Assembly: GCF_003003005.1 (NCBI RefSeq)
Contig: NZ_PVTR01000006.1
Location: forward strand, 124,001 to 188,000
Direction of reading: 5' to 3'
Length of the DNA stretch: 64,000 bases
Source: Mongoliibacter ruber
GTDB lineage: Bacteria; Bacteroidota; Bacteroidia; Cytophagales; Cyclobacteriaceae
This document shows, piece by piece, positions 1 through 8,329 of this stretch; the first letter of the stretch is position 1; the number at the start of each line of letters is the position of its first letter. The notes beneath the pieces are model-generated. The model had not been told where the DNA came from. It was given only the letters and a program-made list of their open reading frames with translations, and ran no database searches. A program made the position numbers and the translations under genes.

Positions 1-1069
1 GGAAATCCCGCCATTCAGCCTTAGGTTCTTCACCTTTTCTCAGTGCATAAATACAACGTGCAAAATTTCTATAAATGTTGGCAAAGGCCTCTATATAGCC
101 TTCTGGGTGACCTGCTGGAGTTCTTGTATTTTCATTTGCCATAGAACCCAGATAACCTGTACCAGCCCTGTAGGTCTCTGCAGCTTTATTAGGCCATCTT
201 ACGACCAATGAATTATTGTCCTCTTGTTGCCATTCCAACCCTCCTTTATCTCCATAAACACGTATTTTGAGGTTATTTTCACAGCCAGTATCTACTTGAG
301 ATGCTGTCAGAATACCTGAAGCATTATTTTCAAATCTCATCAAAACCGCTCCATCATCGTCTATCGGCCTACCTTCCACCTTGATATCCAGGTCTGCACA
401 GATTTTGGCTACCTGCATACCTGTGACATATTCAGCAAGATTAAACGCATGGGTTCCGATATCACCAAAGCAACCTGCTTTCCCATTTCTAGCAGGATCT
501 GTACGCCACTCCGCTTGTTTGTTGTTCTCGTGTTCGAGCAATTTGTAAAGCCAGCCTTGTGGGTACTCTACATATACTTTCTTGACCGTTCCGATCTCAC
601 CATTGGCGATCATCTGCTTCATCTGCTTGATCATCGGGTACCCGGTGTAGGTATGGGTCAAGCAAAATAACTTATCACTCTTTTTAATAATCTTGTACAG
701 TTCTTTTGCCTCATCATAAGTCAGTGTCATGGGCTTGTCCAATACCACATGGAAGCCATTTTCCAAGGCTTTTTTGGTGGGATCAAAGTGGACATTATTT
801 GGTGTAACAATACTGATTATGTCTATCCTTTCACCCTCAGGAAGTAGAAGTTCCTTCTGAATCATCTCGTCATATGAGGAATAAACCCTAGAAGGATCGA
901 TCATAAGTTCTTCACCCGCTTGTTTAGATTTGTCCGGATTACTGCTGAAAGCACCTGCTGTGAGTTCGATCAAACCGTCCATCAGAGCTGCACTTCTATG
1001 AATTGCACCAATAAATGCACCCGGACCTCCTCCGACCATTCCCATTTTGAGTTTCTTTTGTATTGCCAT
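1..1069 (-). CDS. Gfo/Idh/MocA family oxidoreductase (C-terminus cut by window edge)
   Basis: NAD(P)-dependent dehydrogenase of the Gfo/Idh/MocA type, a family acting on sugars, inositols and keto-sugars. I translated 356 codons; the start is ATG at 1069 and the C-terminus lies outside the window. The N-terminus has the Rossmann motif GMVGGGPGAFIGAIH (residues 9-23). The family's cofactor/substrate motif appears as LDKPMT, and a GCFGDIGTHAFNLAEY segment carries the usual catalytic-region histidine. Most members run about 330-400 residues, so only a short tail is missing. It is divergent from the permease/isomerase/GMC genes, with 268 bp between the starts, so shared regulation is likely. The fit with 3-keto-sugar metabolism is inference from neighbours; the substrate is unknown. 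Confidence 0.9.
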   Translation of the reverse strand, partial: MAIQKKLKMGMVGGGPGAFIGAIHRSAALMDGLIELTAGAFSSNPDKSKQAGEELMIDPSRVYSSYDEMIQKELLLPEGERIDIISIVTPNNVHFDPTKKALENGFHVVLDKPMTLTYDEAKELYKIIKKSDKLFCLTHTYTGYPMIKQMKQMIANGEIGTVKKVYVEYPQGWLYKLLEHENNKQAEWRTDPARNGKAGCFGDIGTHAFNLAEYVTGMQVAKICADLDIKVEGRPIDDDGAVLMRFENNASGILTASQVDTGCENNLKIRVYGDKGGLEWQQEDNNSLVVRWPNKAAETYRAGTGYLGSMANENTRTPAGHPEGYIEAFANIYRNFARCIYALRKGEEPKAEWRDF

Positions 1070-1337
1070 TTCTATTTGGTTTAATGGTTTCAGTATAAAT
1101 TTATTTTGGGATAATTTTCTGTAAGATAAATCATGTATTTGAATCGCTTAAATACCATTTTAAATAATTGATCAATAGCGGTAAGATGTTATGAATGGTA
1201 AAAGAATGAAACACCAATTTACTTACTTGAACTTATATTTTAAAATCCTTAAAAATAAAGTAAAAAACCTTAATTTTAGCAGGTAACACACATTATAACC
1301 TCCCTCAAGAAGGTATTTACTCCAAAAAACATTCCGA

Positions 1338-2588
1338 ATGAACCTTGCAATCAGATCAAAACTTTCTTTTATGATGTTTCTTGAATTTTTTATTTGGGGC
1401 TCATGGTTTGTTACAATGGGGACATTTTTGGGAATGAACTTACAGGCTTCCGGAGCCCAAACCGGGGCTGCATTTTCCACTCAATCGTTTGGGGCAATCA
1501 TCGCTCCTTTCGTAATTGGCTTGATTGCTGACCGGTACTTTAATGCCGAAAAGATATTGGGACTGCTTCATTTAGGGGGAGCTGCTCTTATGTTTATGAT
1601 GTACCAGTCTGAAACCTTTTTGATCTTTTATCCAGCAGTATTCATATACATGATTTTGTATATGCCTACTTTGGCTTTGGTCAACTCAGTATCTTTCAGA
1701 CAAATGCAAGATCCCGAAAGAGAATTTGCCTCCATAAGGGTGTGGGGCACTATCGGTTGGATCTCAGCAGGCTTGGTTATCAGTTATTTGTTTCACTGGG
1801 ACTCTGTCGAAGGAATGTCCGAAGGACTTTTGCGCAATACATTTCTTATGGCCTCAATTGCATCAGTCGTGTTAGGTTTTTTTAGTTTTACTTTACCAAA
1901 AACGCCACCCCGAGCCGAAAGGGGAAAGCAGGTGTCGATCTCGGAAATAATGGGATTGGATGCCTTAAAGCTATTAAAAGACCGTAACTACTTGGTTTTC
2001 TTCATTTCTTCCATATTGATATGCATCCCACTGGCATTTTACTATCAAAATGCCAATCCTTTTCTGGCTGAGATAGGGGTGACAGATCCTACAGGGAAAA
2101 TGACTATTGGTCAAGTCTCAGAAGCACTTTTCTTATTACTGCTCCCTGTATTTTTCAAAAGATTTGGCTTCAAAGCGACGCTATTGGTTGGGATGATGGC
2201 ATGGGTAGTAAGGTATGCACTGTTTGCATTTGGTGATGCCGGATCTGGCCTTTGGATGTTGATCATTGGCATAGCCTTACATGGAATATGCTATGATTTC
2301 TTTTTTGTTTCAGGTCAAATCTACACGGATTCAAAGGCAGATGCCAAAATCCAATCTGCTGCTCAGGGAATGATCACCTTGGCCACCTATGGCATTGGTA
2401 TGCTAATTGGATTTGCTATTGCCGGACAAGTCACTGATATATATTTACATGCAGATGGATCACATGATTGGAATTCTATATGGCTGATTCCCGCAGGGAT
2501 TGCTATATTAGTGGTTCTATTTTTCTTGATCCTTTTCAAAAATGAAGTATTAAGTAAAAAAACAGATTCTCAACCTATTCACAAATGA
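1338..2588 (+). CDS. NHS-family MFS permease (nucleoside/sugar:H+ symporter-like)
   Basis: Inner-membrane transporter of 416 residues with about 12 hydrophobic segments. It opens with the N-terminal block FMMFLEFFIWGSWFVTMGTF, typical of the nucleoside:H+ symporter (NHS, NupG/XapB-like) branch of the major facilitator superfamily. A short hydrophilic loop near residues 190-205 separates the two six-helix halves. The stop codon overlaps the start of the next gene (ATGA at 2585-2588), so the two are translationally coupled. The characterised enterobacterial members move nucleosides. In Bacteroidota these genes often sit in sugar-oxidation loci, so the cargo here could be a sugar or keto-sugar (inference). 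Confidence 0.88.
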   Translation: MNLAIRSKLSFMMFLEFFIWGSWFVTMGTFLGMNLQASGAQTGAAFSTQSFGAIIAPFVIGLIADRYFNAEKILGLLHLGGAALMFMMYQSETFLIFYPAVFIYMILYMPTLALVNSVSFRQMQDPEREFASIRVWGTIGWISAGLVISYLFHWDSVEGMSEGLLRNTFLMASIASVVLGFFSFTLPKTPPRAERGKQVSISEIMGLDALKLLKDRNYLVFFISSILICIPLAFYYQNANPFLAEIGVTDPTGKMTIGQVSEALFLLLLPVFFKRFGFKATLLVGMMAWVVRYALFAFGDAGSGLWMLIIGIALHGICYDFFFVSGQIYTDSKADAKIQSAAQGMITLATYGIGMLIGFAIAGQVTDIYLHADGSHDWNSIWLIPAGIAILVVLFFLILFKNEVLSKKTDSQPIHK

Positions 2589-3457
2589 CCAAAATAACCA
2601 GAAGAAACAGCTTGAAAAAGATGGCCTTAGGCACCGTAGCCTTTGGAAGTCTTTCAGCTCTAGAAGCAAAAGGCACCTCAATTCCACCTCCTCTCAAGGG
2701 TAATGTCAACCATGCTGTCTGTCATTGGCCTTTCAATCCCATGAGTCTCGAAGACTTATGTGTTGCAGTCAAAGAAATTGGCTTTAATGCCATTGACCTG
2801 GTGGGACCAAACAACTGGCATATCCTCAAAAAACATGGAGTAGAATGCTCATTATGTAATGGTGCTGAGCTAGGCATAGACAAAGGATGGAATGATCCAC
2901 AATACCATGAACAGCTAATTGCAAACTATACAGATGTAATTCCAAAAGTAGCTGAAGCTGGCTATAAAAACCTTATTTGTTTTAGTGGAAACAGAAGAGG
3001 TATGGACGATGAAACCGGGATGAAAAACTGCGCCGAGGGTTTGAAAAAAATCATAGGCATCGCTGAGGAGCATGGTGTTACTTTGATCATGGAGCTTCTC
3101 AACAGCCGGGTAGACCACCCTGACTATATGTGTGATAAAAGCGCGTGGGGAATAGAACTATGTAAAATGGTCGGGTCAGAAAACCTTAAACTTCTTTACG
3201 ACATTTACCACATGCAAATTATGGAGGGTGACCTTATCAGGTCTATCAAAAATAATCATCAGTACTTTGGTCATTACCACACCGCTGGAAATCCCGGAAG
3301 AAATGAAATAAATGATTCGCAGGAAATCTATTACCCTGCAATTGTCAAGGCAGTATTGGATACCGGGTATGATGGCTATTTCTGCCAAGAATTCATTCCT
3401 ACCCGTGAAGATAAAATCGCTTCTTTGAAAGAAGCCATTGAAATTTGTGACTTATAA
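2585..3457 (+). CDS. Hydroxypyruvate isomerase-like TIM-barrel protein with Tat-type leader
   Basis: 290 residues. The N-terminus has a twin-arginine leader (ITRRNSLKKMALGTVAFGS, residues 4-22), so export is predicted. The rest is an AP_endonuc_2/xylose-isomerase-like TIM barrel. Candidate metal ligands match the hydroxypyruvate isomerase (Hyi) pattern: E170 in LIMELLNSRVDHP, D206 and H209 in LLYDIYHMQIMEGD, the block GHYHTAGNPGRNE, and E269 in CQEFIPTRE. Cytoplasmic Hyi proteins lack such a leader, so a periplasmic sugar or keto-sugar isomerase/epimerase/lyase role is more likely than hydroxypyruvate isomerisation (inference). It overlaps the permease by 4 bp and lies 23 bp before the GMC gene, so it is in the same operon. 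Confidence 0.85.
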   Translation: MTKITRRNSLKKMALGTVAFGSLSALEAKGTSIPPPLKGNVNHAVCHWPFNPMSLEDLCVAVKEIGFNAIDLVGPNNWHILKKHGVECSLCNGAELGIDKGWNDPQYHEQLIANYTDVIPKVAEAGYKNLICFSGNRRGMDDETGMKNCAEGLKKIIGIAEEHGVTLIMELLNSRVDHPDYMCDKSAWGIELCKMVGSENLKLLYDIYHMQIMEGDLIRSIKNNHQYFGHYHTAGNPGRNEINDSQEIYYPAIVKAVLDTGYDGYFCQEFIPTREDKIASLKEAIEICDL

Positions 3458-3480
3458 TAAACTCAATATTTAGATTAATT

Positions 3481-5160
3481 ATGGCAGATAATTCGTATGA
3501 CGCAATCGTTGTTGGATCCGGAATCAGTGGAGGATGGGCAGCGAAAGAATTGACTGAAAAAGGATTGAAGGTCCTTTTACTAGAAAGAGGACAGAATGTA
3601 GAGCACGTAAAAGATTACAAAAGTGCCACTCAGGCTCCTTGGGAAATACCACACAGGGGTAGAAGAACCGTCGAAATGACGGAAAATCACCCAAATCTCA
3701 GAAGAGACTATGTGTTAAATGAGCAAAATGTAGATTGGTGGGCTCATGAAGATGATTCTCCATACGTGGAAAAGAAGCCATTTACATGGTTCAGAGGGTA
3801 CCAAGTCGGTGGGAGATCTCTCTTGTGGGGTAGACAAAGCTATAGACTTGGAGACATAGATTTTGAAGCTAACCTTAAAGAAGGAATAGCTGTCGACTGG
3901 CCTGTAAGGTACAAAGACCTTGCTCCATGGTATAGCTACGTCGAGAAATTTGCAGGTATCTCAGGTAATAAAGACGGACTTGCACAACTTCCAGACGGTG
4001 AATTTCAGCCTCCTATGCCACTTAACTGCGTGGAAAAGGATGTAGCTGAAAGGGTAAAGAAAGCTTTTGATGGAAAGCGTCTGGTAACCATCGGGAGAGT
4101 TGCCAACCTCACCCAGCCGCTTGAAGGCAGGGTACAATGCCAGTTTAGAAACAAGTGTTGGTTAGGCTGTCCATTTGGAGGGTATTTCAGTACACAATCT
4201 TCCACCCTACCGGCGGCCATGAAAACAGGCAACCTTACGCTTAGACCATGGTCAATTGTAACCAAACTCATTTATGATAAGGACACCAAAAAAGCCACAG
4301 GTGTAGAAGTGCTTGATGCTGAAACAAATGAGACTTATGAATTCAATTCTAAAATTGTATTCCTATGTGCTTCAGCATTCAACTCCACGGCTATCTTGAT
4401 GCGAAGTGCCACAGATATATGGCCAGAAGGATTGGGCAGTAGTTCTGGAGAACTTGGTCACAATGTAATGGATCACCACTTCAGACTTGGCGCAAATGGA
4501 ATTTTCGAAGGCTATGAAGACAAATACTATTTTGGAAGAAGACCAAACGGTGTTTATATCCCAAGATTTAGAAATGTCGATGGCGATAAAAGAGACTACC
4601 TAAGAGGTTTTGGATATCAAGGAGCTGCAAGTAGGTCAGGATGGAGCAGAAATGTTGCTGAAATCAACTTTGGAGCACCTTTGAAAGAAGCTTTGAGTGA
4701 GCCGGGACCTTGGAGTATGGGGATTACTGCATTTGGAGAAATTCTCCCTTATCATGAAAACACCATCAAGTTGAGTAAGGATGTCAAGGATAAGTGGGGT
4801 CTATCAGTCTTGGAAATGAATGCCGAGATTAAAGAAAACGAAAAGAAGATGAGGGTAGACATGATGAATGATGCGGCTGAAATGCTTGAGGCTGCAGGTT
4901 TGAAAAATGTCAACTCATTTGATGCAGGGTATACATTTGGTCAGGGGATTCATGAAATGGGTACCGCTAGGATGGGTAGAGATCCAAAAACCTCTGTACT
5001 AAATGGCAACAACCAAGTATGGGATGCCAAAAATGTATTTGTTACTGATGGAGCCTGTATGACTTCTGCAGCTGCACAGAACCCTTCCCTTACTTATATG
5101 GCCTTAACCGCAAGAGCTGCAGATTTTGCTGTAAGCGAATTGAAGAAAGGCAACCTATAA
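3481..5160 (+). CDS. GMC-family FAD-dependent oxidoreductase, catalytic subunit
   Basis: 559 residues. The FAD-binding Rossmann motif is at the N-terminus (VVGSGISGGWAAKEL, residues 10-24, with LLLERG after it). The C-terminal GMC domain has H491 in HEMGTARMG and N534 in NPSLTYMALTARA, the His/Asn pair expected in the active site. There is no signal peptide of its own. The next gene encodes a Tat-exported gluconate-2-dehydrogenase-subunit-3-like protein, so export piggyback as a heterodimer is the standard model. Enzymes with this layout include glucoside 3-dehydrogenases and gluconate/sorbitol dehydrogenases that pass electrons to a cytochrome c. No cytochrome gene is seen beside it here. 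Substrate not known. Confidence 0.92.
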   Translation: MADNSYDAIVVGSGISGGWAAKELTEKGLKVLLLERGQNVEHVKDYKSATQAPWEIPHRGRRTVEMTENHPNLRRDYVLNEQNVDWWAHEDDSPYVEKKPFTWFRGYQVGGRSLLWGRQSYRLGDIDFEANLKEGIAVDWPVRYKDLAPWYSYVEKFAGISGNKDGLAQLPDGEFQPPMPLNCVEKDVAERVKKAFDGKRLVTIGRVANLTQPLEGRVQCQFRNKCWLGCPFGGYFSTQSSTLPAAMKTGNLTLRPWSIVTKLIYDKDTKKATGVEVLDAETNETYEFNSKIVFLCASAFNSTAILMRSATDIWPEGLGSSSGELGHNVMDHHFRLGANGIFEGYEDKYYFGRRPNGVYIPRFRNVDGDKRDYLRGFGYQGAASRSGWSRNVAEINFGAPLKEALSEPGPWSMGITAFGEILPYHENTIKLSKDVKDKWGLSVLEMNAEIKENEKKMRVDMMNDAAEMLEAAGLKNVNSFDAGYTFGQGIHEMGTARMGRDPKTSVLNGNNQVWDAKNVFVTDGACMTSAAAQNPSLTYMALTARAADFAVSELKKGNL

Positions 5161-5180
5161 CCTTTAAATGAAATTATATT

Positions 5181-5741
5181 ATGGCAATGAATAGAAGAGA
5201 TGCAATAAAGAGTTTCGCCTTGATGATGGGGGGAGCTATGGTAGGTGCCAATGCTATACTTACAGGTTGTGCACCGGAGGACCAAATAGTTGGACTGGAG
5301 TTCTCCGAAAAAGATATCGCTTTTTTGGATGAAATTGGGGAAGCAATTATCCCAACCACTGACACACCTGGTGCCAAAGCCACAGGTATCGGGGCATTCA
5401 TGGTAATGATGGTCAAGGACACTTACAACAGTGAGCAACAACAGACATTTGTAGATGGTCTCAATTTCCTTAAAAAGGATTTCAAAGAAACCAAAGGAAC
5501 TGATTTTATGGAGGCAAGTGTAGAAGAAAGAACAGCCTACCTCAATGAGCTCAAAGCAAAAGCCGGAGAGAGCGAAGACAAAAAAGCTACTGCCATCATT
5601 GGAATGGTGCAGGACTTAACTGTCCTCGGTTACTTTACATCTGAAATCGGTGCTACTCAACAATTGAGGTACTATGAAGCTCCTGGAAGGTATGAACCTT
5701 GTATAGATTACAAACCTGGTGACAGGGCATATGCTATTTAA
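5181..5741 (+). CDS. Gluconate 2-dehydrogenase subunit 3-like Tat-exported small subunit
   Basis: 186 residues. A twin-arginine leader starts at residue 5 (NRRDAIKSFALMMGGAM), followed by a possible lipobox with C30 (AILTGC). The body (FSEKDIAFLDEIGEAIIPTTDTPGAKATG) matches the Gluconate_2-dh3 family. It lies 20 bp after the GMC gene and should act as its chaperone/escort subunit, carrying the folded FAD subunit through the Tat pore and perhaps anchoring it to a membrane. A strong hairpin directly after it suggests that part of the transcription ends here. The role is inferred from family and neighbour. Confidence 0.88.
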   Translation: MAMNRRDAIKSFALMMGGAMVGANAILTGCAPEDQIVGLEFSEKDIAFLDEIGEAIIPTTDTPGAKATGIGAFMVMMVKDTYNSEQQQTFVDGLNFLKKDFKETKGTDFMEASVEERTAYLNELKAKAGESEDKKATAIIGMVQDLTVLGYFTSEIGATQQLRYYEAPGRYEPCIDYKPGDRAYAI

Positions 5742-5751
5742 TTGACAAACT

Positions 5752-5782
5752 AAAAAAGAGACTGCGGAAACGCAGTCTTTTT
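5752..5782 (+). terminator. Hairpin terminator after the GMC pair
   Basis: Perfect 8-bp stem AGACTGCG/CGCAGTCT (5759-5766 and 5771-5778) with a GAAA loop, preceded by an A run and followed by five T. It lies between the small-subunit gene and the next TIM-barrel gene, so the latter may be expressed at a lower level or from read-through. Confidence 0.75.
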
Positions 5783-5797
5783 GCATAAAACCAGACT

Positions 5798-6700
5798 ATG
5801 AAAAACAGAAGAAAATTCATCCAATTAAGTGCGCTTTTCGGGGCAGGAGCAATGCTGCCATTACAGTTTTGCAGTTCTCCAAAAAGTGACTCCAAGGAGG
5901 CCACAGGAGCTATGATCGGCAGTGCTGAGGGAACATTAAAGGACTTTGGCTTACAACTATATTCTGTCAAAGAAAACATGGCAGAAGACGCAAGGGCCAC
6001 AATATCCACGGTTGCAGGTTTTGGTTATACCCAGCTAGAGGGGTTTGATGGTGGCAAAGGTATATTTTGGGGAATGTCCAATAAAGAGTTTAAAAGCTTT
6101 GTAGATGATCTGGGAGTAGAATTCATCGCCTCCCATTGCAACACATTCGAAAATCTGGAAAGCTTAGCTGAAGAGGCTGGGGAAATTGGGATGAAATACT
6201 TGATCAACCCCTACATAGGTCCTCAAAAATCCATAGACGAATACAAACGAATGGCAGATGCCTTCAATAAGCAGGGTGAAATATGCAAGCAAAACGGGCT
6301 TAGGTTTGCTTATCACAACCATGGTTACACTTTCACAGAACTTGAAGGGCAAATCCCACAGGATGTATTAATAGAAAATACAGATGCAGACTTGGTAGAC
6401 TTCGAAATGGACACCTACTGGGTGTACACAGCTGGGTATGATCCCGAGGAATACATTAAAAAATATCCGGGAAGATTTACCCTTGGACATGTGAAAGATA
6501 AATCAGGGGATCTCCCTTTTGAAGAAGCCAATGGGTCTACAATAATCGGGAGTGGTATTATGGATTTCAAGTCTATCCTTAGAACAGGAAAAGACCATGG
6601 AATGGATTACTTCATTGTGGAGCAAGAAAGATTTGAAGGTACCAATCCTATGGAAGCTGCCGAGAAAAATGCTACCTATATGAAAAGTTTTGTGTTCTAA
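5798..6700 (+). CDS. Exported sugar phosphate isomerase/epimerase-like TIM-barrel protein
   Basis: 300 residues with a Tat-like leader (NRRKFIQLSALFGAGAM, residues 3-19) and a lipobox-like LQFC ending at C25, so it is probably a surface or periplasmic lipoprotein. The TIM-barrel body has the family's blocks: FGLQLYSVKENM, the YHNHGYTF segment, FEMDTYWV, LGHVKDK, and the closing metal-ligand glutamate in FIVEQERFEG. This is the AP_endonuc_2 fold seen in sugar epimerases and in 3-keto-glycoside-cleaving enzymes. It follows the GMC pair and ends the cluster, so a role on the oxidised sugar in the periplasm is plausible (inference). Exact reaction unknown. Confidence 0.85.
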   Translation: MKNRRKFIQLSALFGAGAMLPLQFCSSPKSDSKEATGAMIGSAEGTLKDFGLQLYSVKENMAEDARATISTVAGFGYTQLEGFDGGKGIFWGMSNKEFKSFVDDLGVEFIASHCNTFENLESLAEEAGEIGMKYLINPYIGPQKSIDEYKRMADAFNKQGEICKQNGLRFAYHNHGYTFTELEGQIPQDVLIENTDADLVDFEMDTYWVYTAGYDPEEYIKKYPGRFTLGHVKDKSGDLPFEEANGSTIIGSGIMDFKSILRTGKDHGMDYFIVEQERFEGTNPMEAAEKNATYMKSFVF

Positions 6701-6839
6701 AAATCAGTACACATTCTCAATGTTTGACAATCATGCCATGGATAAACCCTAGCAATTGTAAGCGTGAGAAACTTACTTTTATTCCAGGAAATATTCCAGA
6801 ATTTCAACTTCAAATTGAGGCAACTGATTTTTCTATCCG

Positions 6840-6870
6840 ACACCCCCATCCCAAAGAATGGGGGTGTTTG
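6840..6870. terminator. Bidirectional hairpin terminator
   Basis: Nine-base-pair stem CACCCCCAT/ATGGGGGTG (6841-6849 and 6858-6866), extended by an A-T pair, with T-rich sequence on both sides. It separates the convergent sugar cluster (+) and the membrane sensor gene (-). Confidence 0.7.
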
Positions 6871-6872
6871 GT

Positions 6873-7520
6873 TTATTCTTCTTTGGTTTGGGACCTATTT
6901 GAATAAATCAAGAAATAAATAATCCCCAAGAGGATAATCAAGGCTGCCAATTCAAATTGCGACCATATTTTAGAACGGTTCACAACCCTATCAGAATTCA
7001 TAGCTAATTTCTGACCTTCATCCATCTGAATTTGAGAAAGCTTTTCAAGGTCTTTTAAGGCACGTTCTATATACGCATTATATTCTCTCACCTTAACTTC
7101 ATTTATCCCGTCAGCATCCGTGTAAATCATGTCATAATCGGCTATTCTTAGGTTATCCATGATGATCCGCTTGAAGTCAGTCAGAAAAACATCTTCTATT
7201 TCTGTCAACTTTGTCTTTTCAAACTCTCTCACCAATCTCAAAATCCTTAGTTCATAATCGGTAATTTCCTGTATAGTGTTGCTGTAGTCACTTTCAAACT
7301 CACAATGATTGATCAGTAACTTAATCCGGAACAATTTCTCCGAAATGGAAAATATATAACTTTCCACTACCAAGCGGTCTTCATAAAAAGAAATAAAACT
7401 ATCACCCAATTCATTGAAATTTTTCCTTTCAAAAAGATTTTTACCAAATATCAATACAATTAAAAATGTAAGGACAATAGCAATTTTCACTTTACTACTT
7501 TGATATTTTTTCTTGCTCAT
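6873..7520 (-). CDS. Membrane protein with MCP-like four-helix-bundle sensor domain only
   Basis: 215 residues from ATG at 7520; an in-frame GTG at 7529 is possible but less likely. One transmembrane helix lies near the N-terminus (VKIAIVLTFLIVLIFGKNLF) and one near the C-terminus (FELAALIILLGIIYFLIYS). The roughly 150 residues between them are predicted helical and charged, resembling the 4HB_MCP ligand-binding domain of chemoreceptors. Only about ten residues follow the second helix, so no HAMP, kinase or chemotaxis signalling domain is present. It stands alone between a terminator and a long gene-free stretch. It could be a signalling partner or a decayed receptor. Function unknown. Confidence 0.7.
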   Translation of the reverse strand: MSKKKYQSSKVKIAIVLTFLIVLIFGKNLFERKNFNELGDSFISFYEDRLVVESYIFSISEKLFRIKLLINHCEFESDYSNTIQEITDYELRILRLVREFEKTKLTEIEDVFLTDFKRIIMDNLRIADYDMIYTDADGINEVKVREYNAYIERALKDLEKLSQIQMDEGQKLAMNSDRVVNRSKIWSQFELAALIILLGIIYFLIYSNRSQTKEE

Positions 7521-7983
7521 ATGAGTCACGAATTAATTTGGATGTATTGTTTTTCCTTCGAAAAACAGCTTTTGAGTAGGCTTACCTATTATGATACAAT
7601 TAATATTTTTGGGATTAAATAACCTAAAAAAAGCAACATTATTAATACCTAATCTTTGTGGGGTATGCATAAGTATGTATTAATCTCAAAAAAATTGGAT
7701 GAACCTCTGTGAGACTTGCCTCATTTCAAAAAGGAAATAATTTAAGCACACAGTTATTGTAATAAAATTCAATATGATTATCCGCAATCATGTCACTTAT
7801 CAATTAAACGAGTTTTTTTTTGGCAAAGGGATACTAATAGATACCTGCCATCCGTGAGACGAGTTGGATCCGCCACGGCAAACAGGTTATTTATTGATAT
7901 TGGTTCTATACCAAAAGTTAAATCTATTAAATAGATTCTTCTGATATGAAAGCGAATATACATGTTGGCAATAGATAAAAAAC
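7521..7983. other. Gene-free stretch with a dispersed repeat-like segment
   Basis: No credible gene is seen in these 463 bp. Around 7838-7890 lies a segment with the words TAGATACCTGCC and GATCCGCCACGG. Close matches to both recur at 33868-33915 (TAGATACCCGCC and GATCCGCCACGG), which suggests a dispersed intergenic repeat. The remainder is AT-rich. Confidence 0.5.
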
Positions 7984-8010
7984 AAAAAACCTCCCTGTTA
8001 AGGAGGTTTT
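7984..8010 (-). terminator. Terminator at the end of the tRNA-Lys/Arg array
   Basis: Nine-base-pair stem AAAACCTCC/GGAGGTTTT (7986-7994 and 8002-8010) with a T run on the minus strand. It closes the minus-strand tRNA array and its repeats. Confidence 0.7.
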
Positions 8011-8019
8011 ATACTAATT

Positions 8020-8194
8020 CCGCTGGGGCTTCCCGATATTGACTCGCTTCGCTTCGTCTTATCGGGATAAACTTCTCGCCCTTTGACGTGAAGCTTAACT
8101 TCTGTGATCCCGCTGGGGCTTCCCGATATTGACTCGCTTCGCTTTGTCTTATCGGGATAAACTTCTCGCCCTTTGACGTGAAGCTTAACTTCTG
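8020..8194 (-). repeat. Two about 90-bp tandem units carrying the tRNA-Lys 3' end
   Basis: Two direct repeats with a 90-bp period (landmark CGCTGGGGCT at 8021, 8111 and then in the tRNA remnant at 8201). On the minus strand each unit holds the last 15-16 bases of tRNA-Lys (AGCCCCAGCGGGATCA), then a segment with GAAGTTAAGCTTC, then a stem-loop with TTATCCCGAT/ATATCGGGA arms around an AAGCGAAGCGA-type loop. The break point is in the tRNA T loop. The units follow directly on the 3' end of the broken tRNA-Lys copy at 8195-8278. Confidence 0.85.
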
Positions 8195-8278
8195 TGATCC
8201 CGCTGGGGCTCGAACCCAGGACCCTAACATTAAAAGTGTTATGCTCTACCATCCCGATAGCTATCGGGATACGGAATC
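8195..8278 (-). pseudogene. tRNA-Lys copy broken by a palindrome in the D arm
   Basis: Identical to the intact tRNA-Lys(TTT) genes at 8522-8594 and 9123-9195 in acceptor stem, anticodon arm and T arm. The D-arm bases GCTCAGCT are replaced by a 19-20 base palindrome; the 20 bases at 8251-8270 equal their own reverse complement. The D stem cannot form, so a working tRNA is not expected. The flanks match those of the intact copy at 8522, so it arose by duplication of a tRNA-Lys/tRNA-Arg pair. Confidence 0.88.
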
Positions 8279-8296
8279 ATAATTGGTGTAATAAAT

Positions 8297-8323
8297 AGAG
8301 CATCTCCTTTAGGGAGATGCTCT
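8297..8323. repeat. Inverted repeat in the Lys-Arg spacer (copy 1)
   Basis: Perfect 11-bp stem AGAGCATCTCC/GGAGATGCTCT with a 5-base loop, lacking a T run on either strand. An almost identical hairpin sits at 8613-8639 between the intact Arg and Lys genes, so it was duplicated with the tRNA pair. It could guide processing of the tRNA transcript (inference). Confidence 0.7.
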
Positions 8324-8329
8324 CAAGAG

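Noticed and set aside
6724-6906. 60-codon plus-strand frame after the TIM-barrel gene
   Set aside because: It runs through the bidirectional terminator and into the antisense end of the sensor gene; no leader or domain.
7998-8252. Open frame of 84 codons on the minus strand across the tandem repeats
   Set aside because: It is made of the repeated units and tRNA-Lys sequence; its 'protein' is a tandem copy of the repeat and has no independent support.
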